A stretch of 64,000 nucleotides of DNA from Streptomyces blattellae (GTDB lineage Bacteria; Actinomycetota; Actinomycetes; Streptomycetales; Streptomycetaceae), in the NCBI RefSeq assembly GCF_009709555.1, contig NZ_WJBG01000106.1, positions 124,001 to 188,000 of the forward strand. The letters run 5' to 3'. The notes beneath the pieces are model-generated. The model was not told the DNA's origin, ran no database searches, and was given only the letters and a program-made list of their open reading frames with translations. The position numbers were made by a program, and so were the translations under genes. This document shows positions 27,046-34,494 of the stretch, in pieces (position 1 is the first letter of the stretch; each line of letters begins with the position of its first letter).

Positions 27046-27840
27046 TCAGGGGCGTCGGCCGACGGCGATGAAGTTCGCGGCGAAGAAACGGCGTCCGCTC
27101 CCGGACTGCTCGGCGCGCAGGAAGGCGTCGTCCCAGCGGGTGATGTCGTCCGGGGTGGCCAGGCCCTCGGCGACGAGGGTGTCGCGGGCGGCCCAGACGG
27201 GTCCGCGCATGCCGGGCGGGGGTGCGAAGACGTCGATGTGGCCTTCGAAGGCGACGACCTCCAGGCCTGCCGCGGTGAGCAGTTCGTCGAGCCGGGTGCC
27301 GACGGTCAGGTCGTCGCCGCGGCGCCGGTGCAGTTCGCGGTAGCGGTCGTCCATCTCGTCGAACTCGGGAGGGGCGTCCCGTAGACCCGAGGAGTTCGCG
27401 TCGATGTCCACGAGGTACACCGCGCCGCCGCCGGGCCTGGCCAGCGTGCCGAGATGGTCGACGATCGCCTGCTCACGGCCGCCGTTGTGGGCCAGCACAT
27501 GCCGGAGCATCACCAGGTCGAAGGTGCCCTCGGCCAGCCCGGTGGCGTCGGCGGATCCGCCGGCGGTGTGCACGGGGACACCGGTCCGTGCGGCGAGCGC
27601 GGCGGCGACGGCCAGCGCGTCGCCGTCCCGGTCGACCGCCCAGACAGCGCCGTCCGGGGCCGCCATGCCCGCCAGCCGCACCGCGATCGCGCCCGGTCCG
27701 CATCCCACGTCGGCGATCCGCGCGCCGGGAACCGCGCCCGCGGCCACCCACAGGTCGCGTTCCCGCCGCTGGGCGGCGTCGGCCATGAGCCGGTAGCGCT
27801 CGATCTCCGAGTCGCTGAGGGTCAGTGCGTAGTCGGCCAC
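27046..27840 (-). CDS. Class I SAM-dependent methyltransferase
   Basis: A 264-residue small-molecule methyltransferase. Motif I is ADVGCGPGAIAVRLAG, with the acidic cofactor-binding residue in WAVDRDGDAL, then GTFDLVMLRHVLAHNGGREQ and YLVDIDANSSGLR, typical of the Methyltransf_25/UbiE-like group. GTG 27840 is chosen because GAGAGGAAAG lies 5 bp upstream and the protein then starts directly at VADYALTLSDSEIERYRLMA; longer frames extend into the divergent protease promoter. The end RFFAANFIAVGRRP looks native. Its stop codon abuts a truncated binding-protein gene, so a deletion endpoint lies at its 3' end. Substrate is unknown. Confidence 0.85.
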   Translation of the reverse strand: MADYALTLSDSEIERYRLMADAAQRRERDLWVAAGAVPGARIADVGCGPGAIAVRLAGMAAPDGAVWAVDRDGDALAVAAALAARTGVPVHTAGGSADATGLAEGTFDLVMLRHVLAHNGGREQAIVDHLGTLARPGGGAVYLVDIDANSSGLRDAPPEFDEMDDRYRELHRRRGDDLTVGTRLDELLTAAGLEVVAFEGHIDVFAPPPGMRGPVWAARDTLVAEGLATPDDITRWDDAFLRAEQSGSGRRFFAANFIAVGRRP

Positions 27841-28006
27841 TTCGGCTTTCCTCTCATCCGGTTCGCGTGCGGCCCGTATAGCGCACATGGCACGCCCGAC
27901 GTCCCCCAAAGCGCGAAAACACGGCGTCTTTGACATGGACTCATGCCGTTCCGTGAACGCCTTGACTCCGTCGCATTCCCACCCGTACTCGATGGAGGTA
28001 CATCGC

Positions 28007-29380
28007 ATGGTCGGCAGACATGCCGCGGCCGGTCGCCGCACCGCCCTGACCGCTCTCGGGATCCTCGTCCTCACCGGGATCACCTCGACCGCGGCGGCCG
28101 AGCCGCCCAAGCCGGTGCCCGGATCCACCGCCGCACAGACGGTCGGTGCCGACCGGCCGTCCGCGGCGCTGCTGCGTGCCCTGCGGCGTGACCTCGGGCT
28201 GACGCCGGGTCAGGCGACCGAGCGTCTGGTCAACGAGGCGGAGGCGGGCGTCCGTGCGGGCCGTCTCCGCAACGCCCTGGGCGAGCGCTTCGCGGGGGCC
28301 TGGGTGCGGGGGGCGACCTCGGCCGAACTCACCGTCGCGACCACGCAGGCCGCCGACGTGGCCGCCATCCGGGCCCAGGGCGCGAAGGCGGCCGTCGTCA
28401 AGCGGTCGTTGAGCGAGCTCCGGGCCGTCAAGGAGAAGCTGGACACGGCCGCCGCCCGCGTCCCGACGCGGGACACGCCGGTCTGGTACGTCGACGTGCC
28501 GGCGAACCGGGTCGTCGTCCAGGCGGTCAGGCAGTCGGCCGCCACCGCCTTCATCAAGGCGGCCGGGGTCCAGGGCGAGGACGTCGGCGTCCGTGTGTCA
28601 TCGGCTCGGCCGCGGCTGCTGGAGGACCTCGTCGGCGGCGACGCCTACTACATCGAGACCACGGCCCGCTGCTCCATCGGCTTCTCCGTCACCAAGGGCA
28701 CGCAGCAGGGCTTCGCCTCGGCCGGACACTGCGGCGGCACGGGCGACGAGACCACCGGCTTCAACAAGGCCACCCAGGGCACGTTCAAGGCCTCCACGTT
28801 CCCCGGCAAGGACATGTCCTGGGTCGGCGTCAACACCGACTGGACCGCCACGCCCGACGTCAAGGGCGAGGGCGGCGAGAAGGCGGAGGTCACCGGCTCG
28901 GTCCAGGCGCTCGTCGGGGCGTCGATCTGCCGCTCGGGCTCCACCACCGGATGGCACTGCGGCACCATCCAGCAGCACGACACGAGTGTCGACTACTCCC
29001 AGGGCACCGTCGACGGCGTGACCAAGACGACCGTGTGCGCCGAGCCCGGCGACTCGGGCGGCCCGTACGTCTCCGGCAGCCAGGCGCAGGGCGTGACCTC
29101 CGGCGGCTCGGGCGACTGCACCAGCGGCGGGACCACCTTCTACCAGCCGGTCAACCCGATCCTCAAGGACTTCGGCCTCGTCCTGAAGACCGCGCCCGCC
29201 GGGACCCGACCGCCCGGTCAGCAGGACAACGGCTTGCAGGACGCATGGGCCGCCGACCGCGTCTACGAGGCCGGCACCACGGTGACCCACTCCGGTGTTC
29301 GCTACCAGTGCCTGCAGACCCACCAGTCCCAGGGCACCTGGTCGCCGAGTGCCACTCCGGCCCTGTGGCAGAAGCTGTAG
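28007..29380 (+). CDS. Streptogrisin-like S1 serine protease with chitin-binding domain
   Basis: A 457-residue secreted alpha-lytic/streptogrisin-type prepro-protease. A Tat-like or Sec signal (residues 1-38, RRTALTALGILVLTG core, cleavage near AAA-EP) is followed by a long pro-region with the alpha-lytic pro-domain helix, the mature protease from about residue 222 (DAYYIETTARCSIGFSVT), and a C-terminal CBM5/12-like chitin-binding domain (DAWAADRVYEAGTTVTHSG, ending TPALWQKL). The catalytic triad is His241 (SAGHCG), Asp269 (GKDMSWVGV) and Ser350 (GDSGGP). Paired cysteines flank His and Ser as in streptogrisin C. ATG 28007 follows GGAGG. The layout matches SprC-type proteases. Confidence 0.93.
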   Translation: MVGRHAAAGRRTALTALGILVLTGITSTAAAEPPKPVPGSTAAQTVGADRPSAALLRALRRDLGLTPGQATERLVNEAEAGVRAGRLRNALGERFAGAWVRGATSAELTVATTQAADVAAIRAQGAKAAVVKRSLSELRAVKEKLDTAAARVPTRDTPVWYVDVPANRVVVQAVRQSAATAFIKAAGVQGEDVGVRVSSARPRLLEDLVGGDAYYIETTARCSIGFSVTKGTQQGFASAGHCGGTGDETTGFNKATQGTFKASTFPGKDMSWVGVNTDWTATPDVKGEGGEKAEVTGSVQALVGASICRSGSTTGWHCGTIQQHDTSVDYSQGTVDGVTKTTVCAEPGDSGGPYVSGSQAQGVTSGGSGDCTSGGTTFYQPVNPILKDFGLVLKTAPAGTRPPGQQDNGLQDAWAADRVYEAGTTVTHSGVRYQCLQTHQSQGTWSPSATPALWQKL

Positions 29381-29392
29381 GTGTCGTACGAC

Positions 29393-29424
29393 GGCGGGTG
29401 CGGGGGCGACGCCCTCGCACCGCC
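29393..29424. terminator. Imperfect hairpin between convergent genes
   Basis: GGCGGGTGCGGGGGCG pairs imperfectly with GCCCTCGCACCGCC just after the protease stop. It probably terminates the protease mRNA and also lies after the serine hydrolase gene on the other strand. Confidence 0.45.
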
Positions 29425-29442
29425 CGCTCCCCGTATCGCCTG

Positions 29443-30522
29443 CTACTGCTCCGCGAGGAGCGCGTACGCGGTGGCGACGAAGGAGTCACGGGCACGGAAC
29501 CGGCGGGTGCACAGCGCGACGAGGGCCGTGCCCGTGTCGGGCCTGAAGCCGAGAAATGCCTGCTGGCCGAGGGTCGCCCCGCTGTGGAAGTACATCGGCC
29601 CGCCGTTCGTGGGGTGCCGGAACCACGCCATCGTGTGCACATGCCGGTGTCCCAGCCCACGGCGGAGCACGGGCGTCCGCACGGCCCGCAGTGCGCCGGC
29701 CAGCGGGGAGCCGGCCGGGTCGAGATGGGCTTCGAGGAAGGCCAGCAGGTCGTGCGGGGTGGCGCGGACGGCACCCGCCGCTTGGAAGCCGCCCGCGTCG
29801 AAGGCGCGGGCGCGCGTGCGGCCGTCCTTGCCGTGGCCGAGAGCGTCGGTCTTCGGGTCCTCCGGCCGCAGGGCGGTGCCGCTCAGGCCGAGCGGACGCA
29901 GTACGTGTGCGCCGAGCAGTTCGTCCCACGCCGTGCCGGTGACCGCGCAGAGGGCGTGGCCGAGCACGGCGACGCCGAAGTTGGAGTACTCCCACCGCGT
30001 GCCGGGACGGTGCCGGGGACGGTGTCGCAGGAAGGCCTCGGTCACCCGCTCGGCGGGGTAGCGGCCGTAGGGGTTGGTGCGCCAGGCGCGAACCGCCCGC
30101 ACATAGAAGTCGGCCGGCAGGGCGGGCAGTCCGGCGGTGTGCGTGATGAGGTGCGCGAGCGTCACCGGGGCCGGGCCGGTCCGCCGGGCCGGGTCCAGGC
30201 AGGCGGCGGCCGGCTCGCCCCCGGACAGCAGGCCGCGCTGGATGAGCTGGGCCAGCAGCAGTCCGGTGAACGCCTTGGACGCCGACCCGATCTCGTAACG
30301 CAGATCTTCCCGGGGGACCGGCGGGGACGGGGCCGTGCCGCCGCAGTGCAGGGTGCGGTGACCGGACCGGGAGACGGCGAAGACGGCGTCGGGCGCGTCG
30401 ACGGCGTGGACGGCGCTCTCCAGCCGCTCCCGCAACGTGTCGTCGCTGCCGAGGGGGCCGCCCGTACCGTCCTGGTCGATGTCCTCGGCGCCGCCCGGCC
30501 AGGGCGTGGACCTGCCGGTCAT
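29443..30522 (-). CDS. Beta-lactamase/transpeptidase-like serine hydrolase, last gene of coupled operon
   Basis: A 359-residue class C beta-lactamase/DD-peptidase-fold hydrolase. SxxK is Ser80-Ala-Ser-Lys83 (IGSASKAFTG), YxN is Tyr179-Ser-Asn181 (RWEYSNFGVA) and the third motif is HSG in MYFHSGATLGQ, where esterases of this fold often have HxG instead of KTG. There is no signal peptide, so it is probably cytoplasmic, which argues for a tailoring or peptidase/esterase role rather than cell-wall work. ATG 30522 overlaps the upstream gene stop by 4 bp. Within the operon it could remove a leader peptide or open/close an ester or amide; that is inference. It is the only member of the operon with a recognised fold. 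Confidence 0.88.
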   Translation of the reverse strand: MTGRSTPWPGGAEDIDQDGTGGPLGSDDTLRERLESAVHAVDAPDAVFAVSRSGHRTLHCGGTAPSPPVPREDLRYEIGSASKAFTGLLLAQLIQRGLLSGGEPAAACLDPARRTGPAPVTLAHLITHTAGLPALPADFYVRAVRAWRTNPYGRYPAERVTEAFLRHRPRHRPGTRWEYSNFGVAVLGHALCAVTGTAWDELLGAHVLRPLGLSGTALRPEDPKTDALGHGKDGRTRARAFDAGGFQAAGAVRATPHDLLAFLEAHLDPAGSPLAGALRAVRTPVLRRGLGHRHVHTMAWFRHPTNGGPMYFHSGATLGQQAFLGFRPDTGTALVALCTRRFRARDSFVATAYALLAEQ

Positions 30523-31439
30523 GGGGTGGCGTGCGCCAGCTCGGAGAGGGCGCGGGAGGTGGCCAGTACGGACGCGAAGGCGGCGACCAGCGTCGGGTGG
30601 TAGACCATGTCGAACACCTCGTCAGGGTCGCCCTCGGGCATCGTCCCGAAGGCGGGCATGGCACCGTCGGGCTGCTGGGCGGCGGCGAAGCCCTCCCAGG
30701 CCCGTTCGTCCAGGGTGGGCCGGGGCAGACAGGCGTCGACGACGAGGAGTTCGCCGAGCAGGTCCCAGCGCTTGAGGTCCAGCCAGTCGTCGATCCAGAC
30801 CGGCAGCCACATGGCGAGGTAGTCGGCGATGTCCGGCGGCAGGCCGTCGGGGCGCTCTCCCCAGTCGGTGAGGTGGAACACCGCGTGGGTGATGTCGTAG
30901 GCGATGTGCCCGCTGACCGTCCAGGGCTCGGGCGTACGGGCCAGCCAGGTGGCGCCGACGAGGTCCGCTTCGGGCGGGCTGGGCATGAGGCCGAAGCGGC
31001 GCTGGAACGCGGCCAGTCCGAGTCGGCGGGTCGGGTCCAGCTCCAGCGCCGTCCAGCTGCTGAGCCGGTGGTAGAGGACCGTGGCACGCTCCACCTCGGG
31101 TTCGCTGTACCCGAGTTCCTTGTACGGGAGGTACACCTCGAACGGGATGGGCGAGAGCGGTTCGATGCGCTGGCCGCGTACCAGCATGCGACCGCCGTCC
31201 AGCGTGTGCCGCCATGTGTGGTCCACGAGCCGGCGTGCCAGCTCGGCCTGCTGCGATCCGGCCACGCCCTCGCGGAACAGCACCCGGCAGATCAGGGCCA
31301 GTTCGCCGACCGGTTTGAAGCGCTCCAGAAAGCCCACTTCCGGGTCGACGTCGGGCTCCAGGCGGAATCCGTCGCGATGGGCCCACAGCCACTCCAGGGC
31401 GCGGACGCCGACGGTGTGTATCAGACGGGTGTCGGTCAT
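30519..31439 (-). CDS. Unknown helical protein, paralogue B of coupled operon
   Basis: A 306-residue protein of unknown function, paralogous to its upstream neighbour. Shared landmarks: ALEWLWAHRDGF, KPVGELALICR, PFEVYLPYKELGY, LDPTRRLGL, PEPWTVSG and above all AYDITHAVFHLTDWGERPDG followed by WLPVWIDDWLDLKRWDLLGE and a C-terminal YHPTLVAAFAS. The pattern of repeated amphipathic helices with QQPDGAMP and YHxTL segments resembles alpha/alpha-toroid proteins. His residues of HAVFHL and YHPT, and the conserved Asp/Trp of TDWG, are invariant between the pair and may form an active or metal site. Possibly the family annotated DUF6895, which I cannot confirm. ATG 31439 overlaps the upstream stop (ATGA); no signal peptide or membrane segment. 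Confidence 0.75.
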   Translation of the reverse strand: MTDTRLIHTVGVRALEWLWAHRDGFRLEPDVDPEVGFLERFKPVGELALICRVLFREGVAGSQQAELARRLVDHTWRHTLDGGRMLVRGQRIEPLSPIPFEVYLPYKELGYSEPEVERATVLYHRLSSWTALELDPTRRLGLAAFQRRFGLMPSPPEADLVGATWLARTPEPWTVSGHIAYDITHAVFHLTDWGERPDGLPPDIADYLAMWLPVWIDDWLDLKRWDLLGELLVVDACLPRPTLDERAWEGFAAAQQPDGAMPAFGTMPEGDPDEVFDMVYHPTLVAAFASVLATSRALSELAHATP

Positions 31440-32407
31440 CCGGGCACTCCTTGTTCCCCGTACCGGTGGTGCATGCCGCCCTGGTCCGTGAGGCACGTGA
31501 GGGTCTGTGCCGCCGCGAACGCGGCCATCAAGGTGGAGTGGTAGCAGCGGCGGAAGTCCGGCTCCGGCTCCGGGTCCGCTCCCACGTCGCCCCGCGGGCC
31601 CTGCTCCGCCAGCGCGCCCGAGGCGTGCTGCGCCCGCGCGATCCTCGCCCAGGCGTCCTGAAGGGTCACGGGGTCGGGCGGGGCCGGAAGGCTCGCGGCG
31701 ACGATCAGCAGTTCGCAGCTCAGGTCCCACATCCCGGCGTCCAGGCAGGTGTCGAGCCAGGGCGGCAGCCAGTCGGCGAGATAGGCGGCCAAGTCCGCGG
31801 GGACGCCCTCAGGGCTGCGGCCCCAGTCGGTGAGGTGGAAGACGACGTGGGTGAGCGCGTACCCCGAGGAGCGCTCGAACGTCCACGGTTCCGGCAGCCC
31901 GCCCAGCCAGGTGCGGCGCAGCGCCTGCGTCTCCTGCTCCGGCCGGTTGATGCCGCTGCGGCGCTCGGCCTTCAGGACGCCGAGCCTGCGGGTCGGTTCC
32001 TGCTCGGTCAGCCGCCAGCCCCGGGTGCGGGCGGTCGTGGCGGCTGCGGCCTCGTACCCGGGGTGCCGCAGCCCGGCCGCGGCGAAGACGGAGTAGACCT
32101 CCAGGGGGTATGTCGCGAAGGGCTCCAGCGCCTGGAGCCGGAGGAACAGCTCGCCCCTGCCGGTCTGCTGCCACGCGAACCGCAACAGGTCCGACGCGCA
32201 CGCGTGCAGCGGATCCGGCGGCGGGATCCGCGAGCATACGCTCGCGCAGGTCTGGGCCAGTTCCCCGAGCGGCTTCCAGGTGGCGTCCACGTGGCCGTCC
32301 GCGGTGAGCGCGTCCTCCCCCAGCGTGAACTCGCCGCGGTGCGCGGACAGCCACGCGAAGGCGCCGGCCGCCACTTCCCGGAGCTCGCCGACGCCGATCG
32401 CGGTCAT
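31436..32407 (-). CDS. Unknown helical protein, paralogue A of coupled operon
   Basis: A 323-residue paralogue of the next gene, with the same order of landmarks: AFAWLSAHRGEF, KPLGELAQTCA, TYPLEVYSVFAAAGL, EPTRRLGV, PEPWTFER, YALTHVVFHLTDWGRSPEGV, WLPPWLDTCLDAGMWDLSCE and YHSTLMAAFAAAQ. Identity is moderate by eye and concentrated in the HxVFHLTDWG and YHxTL blocks. It has a longer Pro-Glu-rich insert before the C-terminal helix (DVGADPEPEPDFRRC) than its partner. ATG 32407 overlaps the upstream gene by 4 bp and its stop overlaps the downstream start, so all are translationally coupled. The two paralogues may form a heterodimer or act on successive sites of the same substrate. Function unknown. 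Confidence 0.75.
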   Translation of the reverse strand: MTAIGVGELREVAAGAFAWLSAHRGEFTLGEDALTADGHVDATWKPLGELAQTCASVCSRIPPPDPLHACASDLLRFAWQQTGRGELFLRLQALEPFATYPLEVYSVFAAAGLRHPGYEAAAATTARTRGWRLTEQEPTRRLGVLKAERRSGINRPEQETQALRRTWLGGLPEPWTFERSSGYALTHVVFHLTDWGRSPEGVPADLAAYLADWLPPWLDTCLDAGMWDLSCELLIVAASLPAPPDPVTLQDAWARIARAQHASGALAEQGPRGDVGADPEPEPDFRRCYHSTLMAAFAAAQTLTCLTDQGGMHHRYGEQGVPG

Positions 32408-33114
32408 ACGAGGGCTCCGGCCGCCCGAACGACGCGTGCCGCCTGTGCCTGCAGGGCCACACGGGGATCGGTGCCGCCCATCAGTTCCACGAAGTCCAGC
32501 CCCGTCTGAAGACCGAGTGCGTCCGGTACGCCGTCGAGCAGGGTCAGCCAGCGCCCGGCACCGGCTGCCTGCGGCCAGTCCCTGCGGCGCACGGCCCGTA
32601 CGAAGCCCCGGGCCACGTCGACCGTGCGGCGCCGGGCCACGCGGGCCACCGCGCAGTCCTCGCCGGGCACCGCCAGCGGGGCCAGGACCGCGAGTTGATG
32701 CGTCAGCACCTGCCAGGTCGCCTCGTCGAGCCAGCGGGCGTCGGGTTCCGCGAACGCGTCCCCGCCGGGTGAGCCGGCCTGCGACGGGTCGAGCCGCCGT
32801 AGCGTGCGACGCATGGCCCAGTGGCTCCACATGACGGCGGGAGCCGCGTCCGCGCGAGGCGGGAACGCCTCCACGGTCTCCCGGAACACGGTGAGCGTCT
32901 CGGGGGCGGGCGGGGTGCGGAAAAGGACGTGCGGCAGGAGCAGGTCCGCTCCCAACACGCGTACCGCCGCGAGCGCGAGACTTCCCCCAGGGCCGTCCAC
33001 GGCCTCTGCGCCGGACACTCGCACGTGGTCCCCGCCCCGCAGGGCGGAGACCACGTCCGACGCAACGTCCTGCACCGCGCCCTGCAAGAGGGTCGTAGCG
33101 CCTGACTGCTCCAT
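32404..33114 (-). CDS. Unknown 236-residue protein of coupled operon
   Basis: Not recognised. The product begins MEQSGATTLLQGAVQDVASD and contains AVRVLGADLLLPHVLFRTPP, WSHWAMRRTLRRLDPSQAG and a helical C-terminal half (RRTVDVARGFVRAVRRRDWP, LTLLDGVPDALGLQTGLDFV). It is soluble, with no cysteine pair or nucleotide-binding loop. It starts 22 bp after the 62-residue peptide gene with GGGAG before ATG 33114 and overlaps the next gene by 4 bp (ATGA), so it is the first large protein of the operon. In RiPP-type operons this place is often taken by a leader-binding or partner protein, but no such domain is visible, so the idea rests only on position. Confidence 0.65.
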   Translation of the reverse strand: MEQSGATTLLQGAVQDVASDVVSALRGGDHVRVSGAEAVDGPGGSLALAAVRVLGADLLLPHVLFRTPPAPETLTVFRETVEAFPPRADAAPAVMWSHWAMRRTLRRLDPSQAGSPGGDAFAEPDARWLDEATWQVLTHQLAVLAPLAVPGEDCAVARVARRRTVDVARGFVRAVRRRDWPQAAGAGRWLTLLDGVPDALGLQTGLDFVELMGGTDPRVALQAQAARVVRAAGALV

Positions 33115-33136
33115 TCAGCTGCTCCCGTCGATCCGC

Positions 33137-33325
33137 TCAGCCCTTCTTGGGGCGAGGGGTCGGCGGGGACAACAGCAGCTTGGTGTCGGCGGAAAGCAGC
33201 GCCAACGCGGCGCACTCACGGCTGTCGCGGTAGACACCATCGGGCTCGGCAGGGTCGAGTGCCGCCTCGATGTCGACGCTCCGGACGCCCGTGATGTCCT
33301 CGAACGCCTTGTCAGTGGAAGGCAT
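33137..33325 (-). CDS. 62-residue peptide heading the operon, candidate precursor
   Basis: A short ribosomal peptide. The acidic N-terminal part (STDKAFEDITGVRSVDIEAA, then DPAEPDGVYRDSRE) could be a leader. Residues from the single Cys38 onward read CAALALLSADTKLLL, then a Pro-rich basic tail SPPTPRPKKG; these could be a core, or core plus follower. ATG 33325 is preceded by GAGGAG at 7 bp spacing, the best ribosome site in the operon, consistent with high expression of a substrate peptide. An 11-bp palindrome GGGGTCACCCC lies just before that site. No signal peptide or known toxin/antitoxin motif. Alternatives are a small regulator or chaperone for the downstream proteins. The precursor reading is inference from size, order and coupling. 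Confidence 0.6.
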   Translation of the reverse strand: MPSTDKAFEDITGVRSVDIEAALDPAEPDGVYRDSRECAALALLSADTKLLLSPPTPRPKKG

Positions 33326-33340
33326 ATCACCATCTCCTCT

Positions 33341-33351
33341 GGGGTCACCCC
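33341..33351. promoter_or_regulatory. Palindrome GGGGTCACCCC upstream of peptide gene
   Basis: Perfect 11-bp odd palindrome 16 bp before the peptide ATG, touching the ribosome site. Possible operator or translational hairpin. No confident -10/-35 pair was seen in 33352-33480. Confidence 0.35.
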
Positions 33352-33581
33352 CTCCACAACCCAGATCACCACAGAGTCACAGAACACGCATCTTTTCCCA
33401 GACACCGGCATACGTCGCCGCTTCGGCTTCCGGGCACCCGGCCGGCCCACACGGCCGTTCTCCCGGCTCTCCTAACTGGACGTCACAGCCGAGGACTTCG
33501 CCGTTGGAGGTGCGGCTGGTCGAGGAACTGGCCACGATGCTCCGCCAGTTGAAGACTCCGAAGTGACCGCGTCTTCTCCGG

Positions 33582-33608
33582 CTTCTTCAACTTCTTCGGC
33601 TTCTTCAA
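33582..33608. repeat. 9-bp repeat CTTCTTCAA/CTTCTTCGG, three copies
   Basis: CTTCTTCAA, CTTCTTCGG and CTTCTTCAA run head to tail and overlap the stop codon of the dienelactone hydrolase gene. The preceding 33480-33566 has a coding-like + strand stretch (RLVEELATMLRQLKTPK) with no convincing start; it may be a gene remnant. Confidence 0.5.
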
Positions 33609-34384
33609 CGGCGCTGCTCGCGGCCGCTCTGCCGCACGCCGAGATGCGCACGGAGGTGGGCGATGGTCCGTGCCCATGTCGCGCCGCCGGTGTCGGTGGG
33701 ATCGGCGAGGTCGGACGTACCGAGGAAGCCGTGGCCGAGTCCGGGGAGGATCTCGTGTGCGTAGCGGGGGTTGGCGGCTGCGGCTCGCTCGGCGTAGCGC
33801 CGCACGGCGGCCAGGCCCACCGTCTCGTCGAGTTCGCCCCAGAACGCGAGCACGGGCCCGCTCAGGGAGTCGACGAGGTCGATCGGCCGCTCGGGCGGAG
33901 CCACCACCCAGGCGGGCGGTTCGGGGAAGCCGTAGTAGGCGACCGTCACGAGACGGCCCTGCGTCGACGCCAGGTCGAGCGCGAACGTGCCGCCCATGCA
34001 GAACCCGATCGCGCCCACCGCCGCACCCCCGGAGCGCTCGCTGAGCCAGCCGACCGCGGCGCGCATGTCCTCGACGCTCTGGCGCTCGTCGAGCTTGGCA
34101 CGGCGGGCGACGGCGGCCTCGCTGCCGGGTTCGGCCAGGGGGCCCTGACGGAAGAAGACATCGGGCACCAGGGCCTGGAAGCCCGCCTCGGCGACCAGGG
34201 CGGCGAGGTGCTCGTAGAACGGGCTGACGCCGAGCATGTCGGCGATGATCAGTACCGGAGGCGTGCCCGCGTCCGTGGCGAAGTGCAGCGCGGGCATCGT
34301 CTCGCCGGTGGGCAGGGCGATCTCCACCTCCCGGCGTGCGGCGTCCGGCGTCGGCTGCTTCGGTGGGATGTCGCTGTGGCACAT
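33605..34384 (-). CDS. Dienelactone hydrolase family protein
   Basis: A 259-residue alpha/beta hydrolase of the dienelactone hydrolase (carboxymethylenebutenolidase) family. The cysteine nucleophile is Cys129 in GFCMGG; the acid is in FWGELDETVG and the His in PGLGHGFLG. VLIIADMLGVSPFYEHLAAL and ALVPDVFFRQGP are the usual N-terminal strands. ATG 34384 (MCHSDIPPKQ) chosen. The family opens dienelactones in chlorocatechol breakdown, but many actinobacterial members have unknown substrates, and no catechol pathway genes adjoin. The upstream spacer contains ATTCGTCGAAT, a palindrome that may be an operator. The stop lies inside a 9-bp repeat. Confidence 0.9.
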   Translation of the reverse strand: MCHSDIPPKQPTPDAARREVEIALPTGETMPALHFATDAGTPPVLIIADMLGVSPFYEHLAALVAEAGFQALVPDVFFRQGPLAEPGSEAAVARRAKLDERQSVEDMRAAVGWLSERSGGAAVGAIGFCMGGTFALDLASTQGRLVTVAYYGFPEPPAWVVAPPERPIDLVDSLSGPVLAFWGELDETVGLAAVRRYAERAAAANPRYAHEILPGLGHGFLGTSDLADPTDTGGATWARTIAHLRAHLGVRQSGREQRR

Positions 34385-34423
34385 GGGGGCGCTCCTTACT
34401 TACTCCACACCAAGGAACCTATC

Positions 34424-34434
34424 ATTCGTCGAAT
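34424..34434. promoter_or_regulatory. Palindrome ATTCGTCGAAT upstream of dienelactone hydrolase
   Basis: Odd perfect palindrome in an AT-rich patch 40 bp upstream of the hydrolase start, followed by ATTTGACAC. Likely promoter/operator region; it also faces the degraded quinone reductase on the + strand. Confidence 0.4.
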
Positions 34435-34494
34435 ATTTGACACTAGAGTCAGGCGGCGTAATTTTGTACGTCGGTGTCGCCCGAGCGGCACATC

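Noticed and set aside
27046..28128. Longer 360-residue methyltransferase
   Set aside because: The N-terminal extension overlaps the protease promoter and start on the other strand and has no family similarity; GTG 27840 has a good ribosome site.
33480..33566. Coding-like stretch ending RLVEELATMLRQLKTPK
   Set aside because: No convincing start, and alternative frames look equally plausible; kept only as a note under the nearby repeat.
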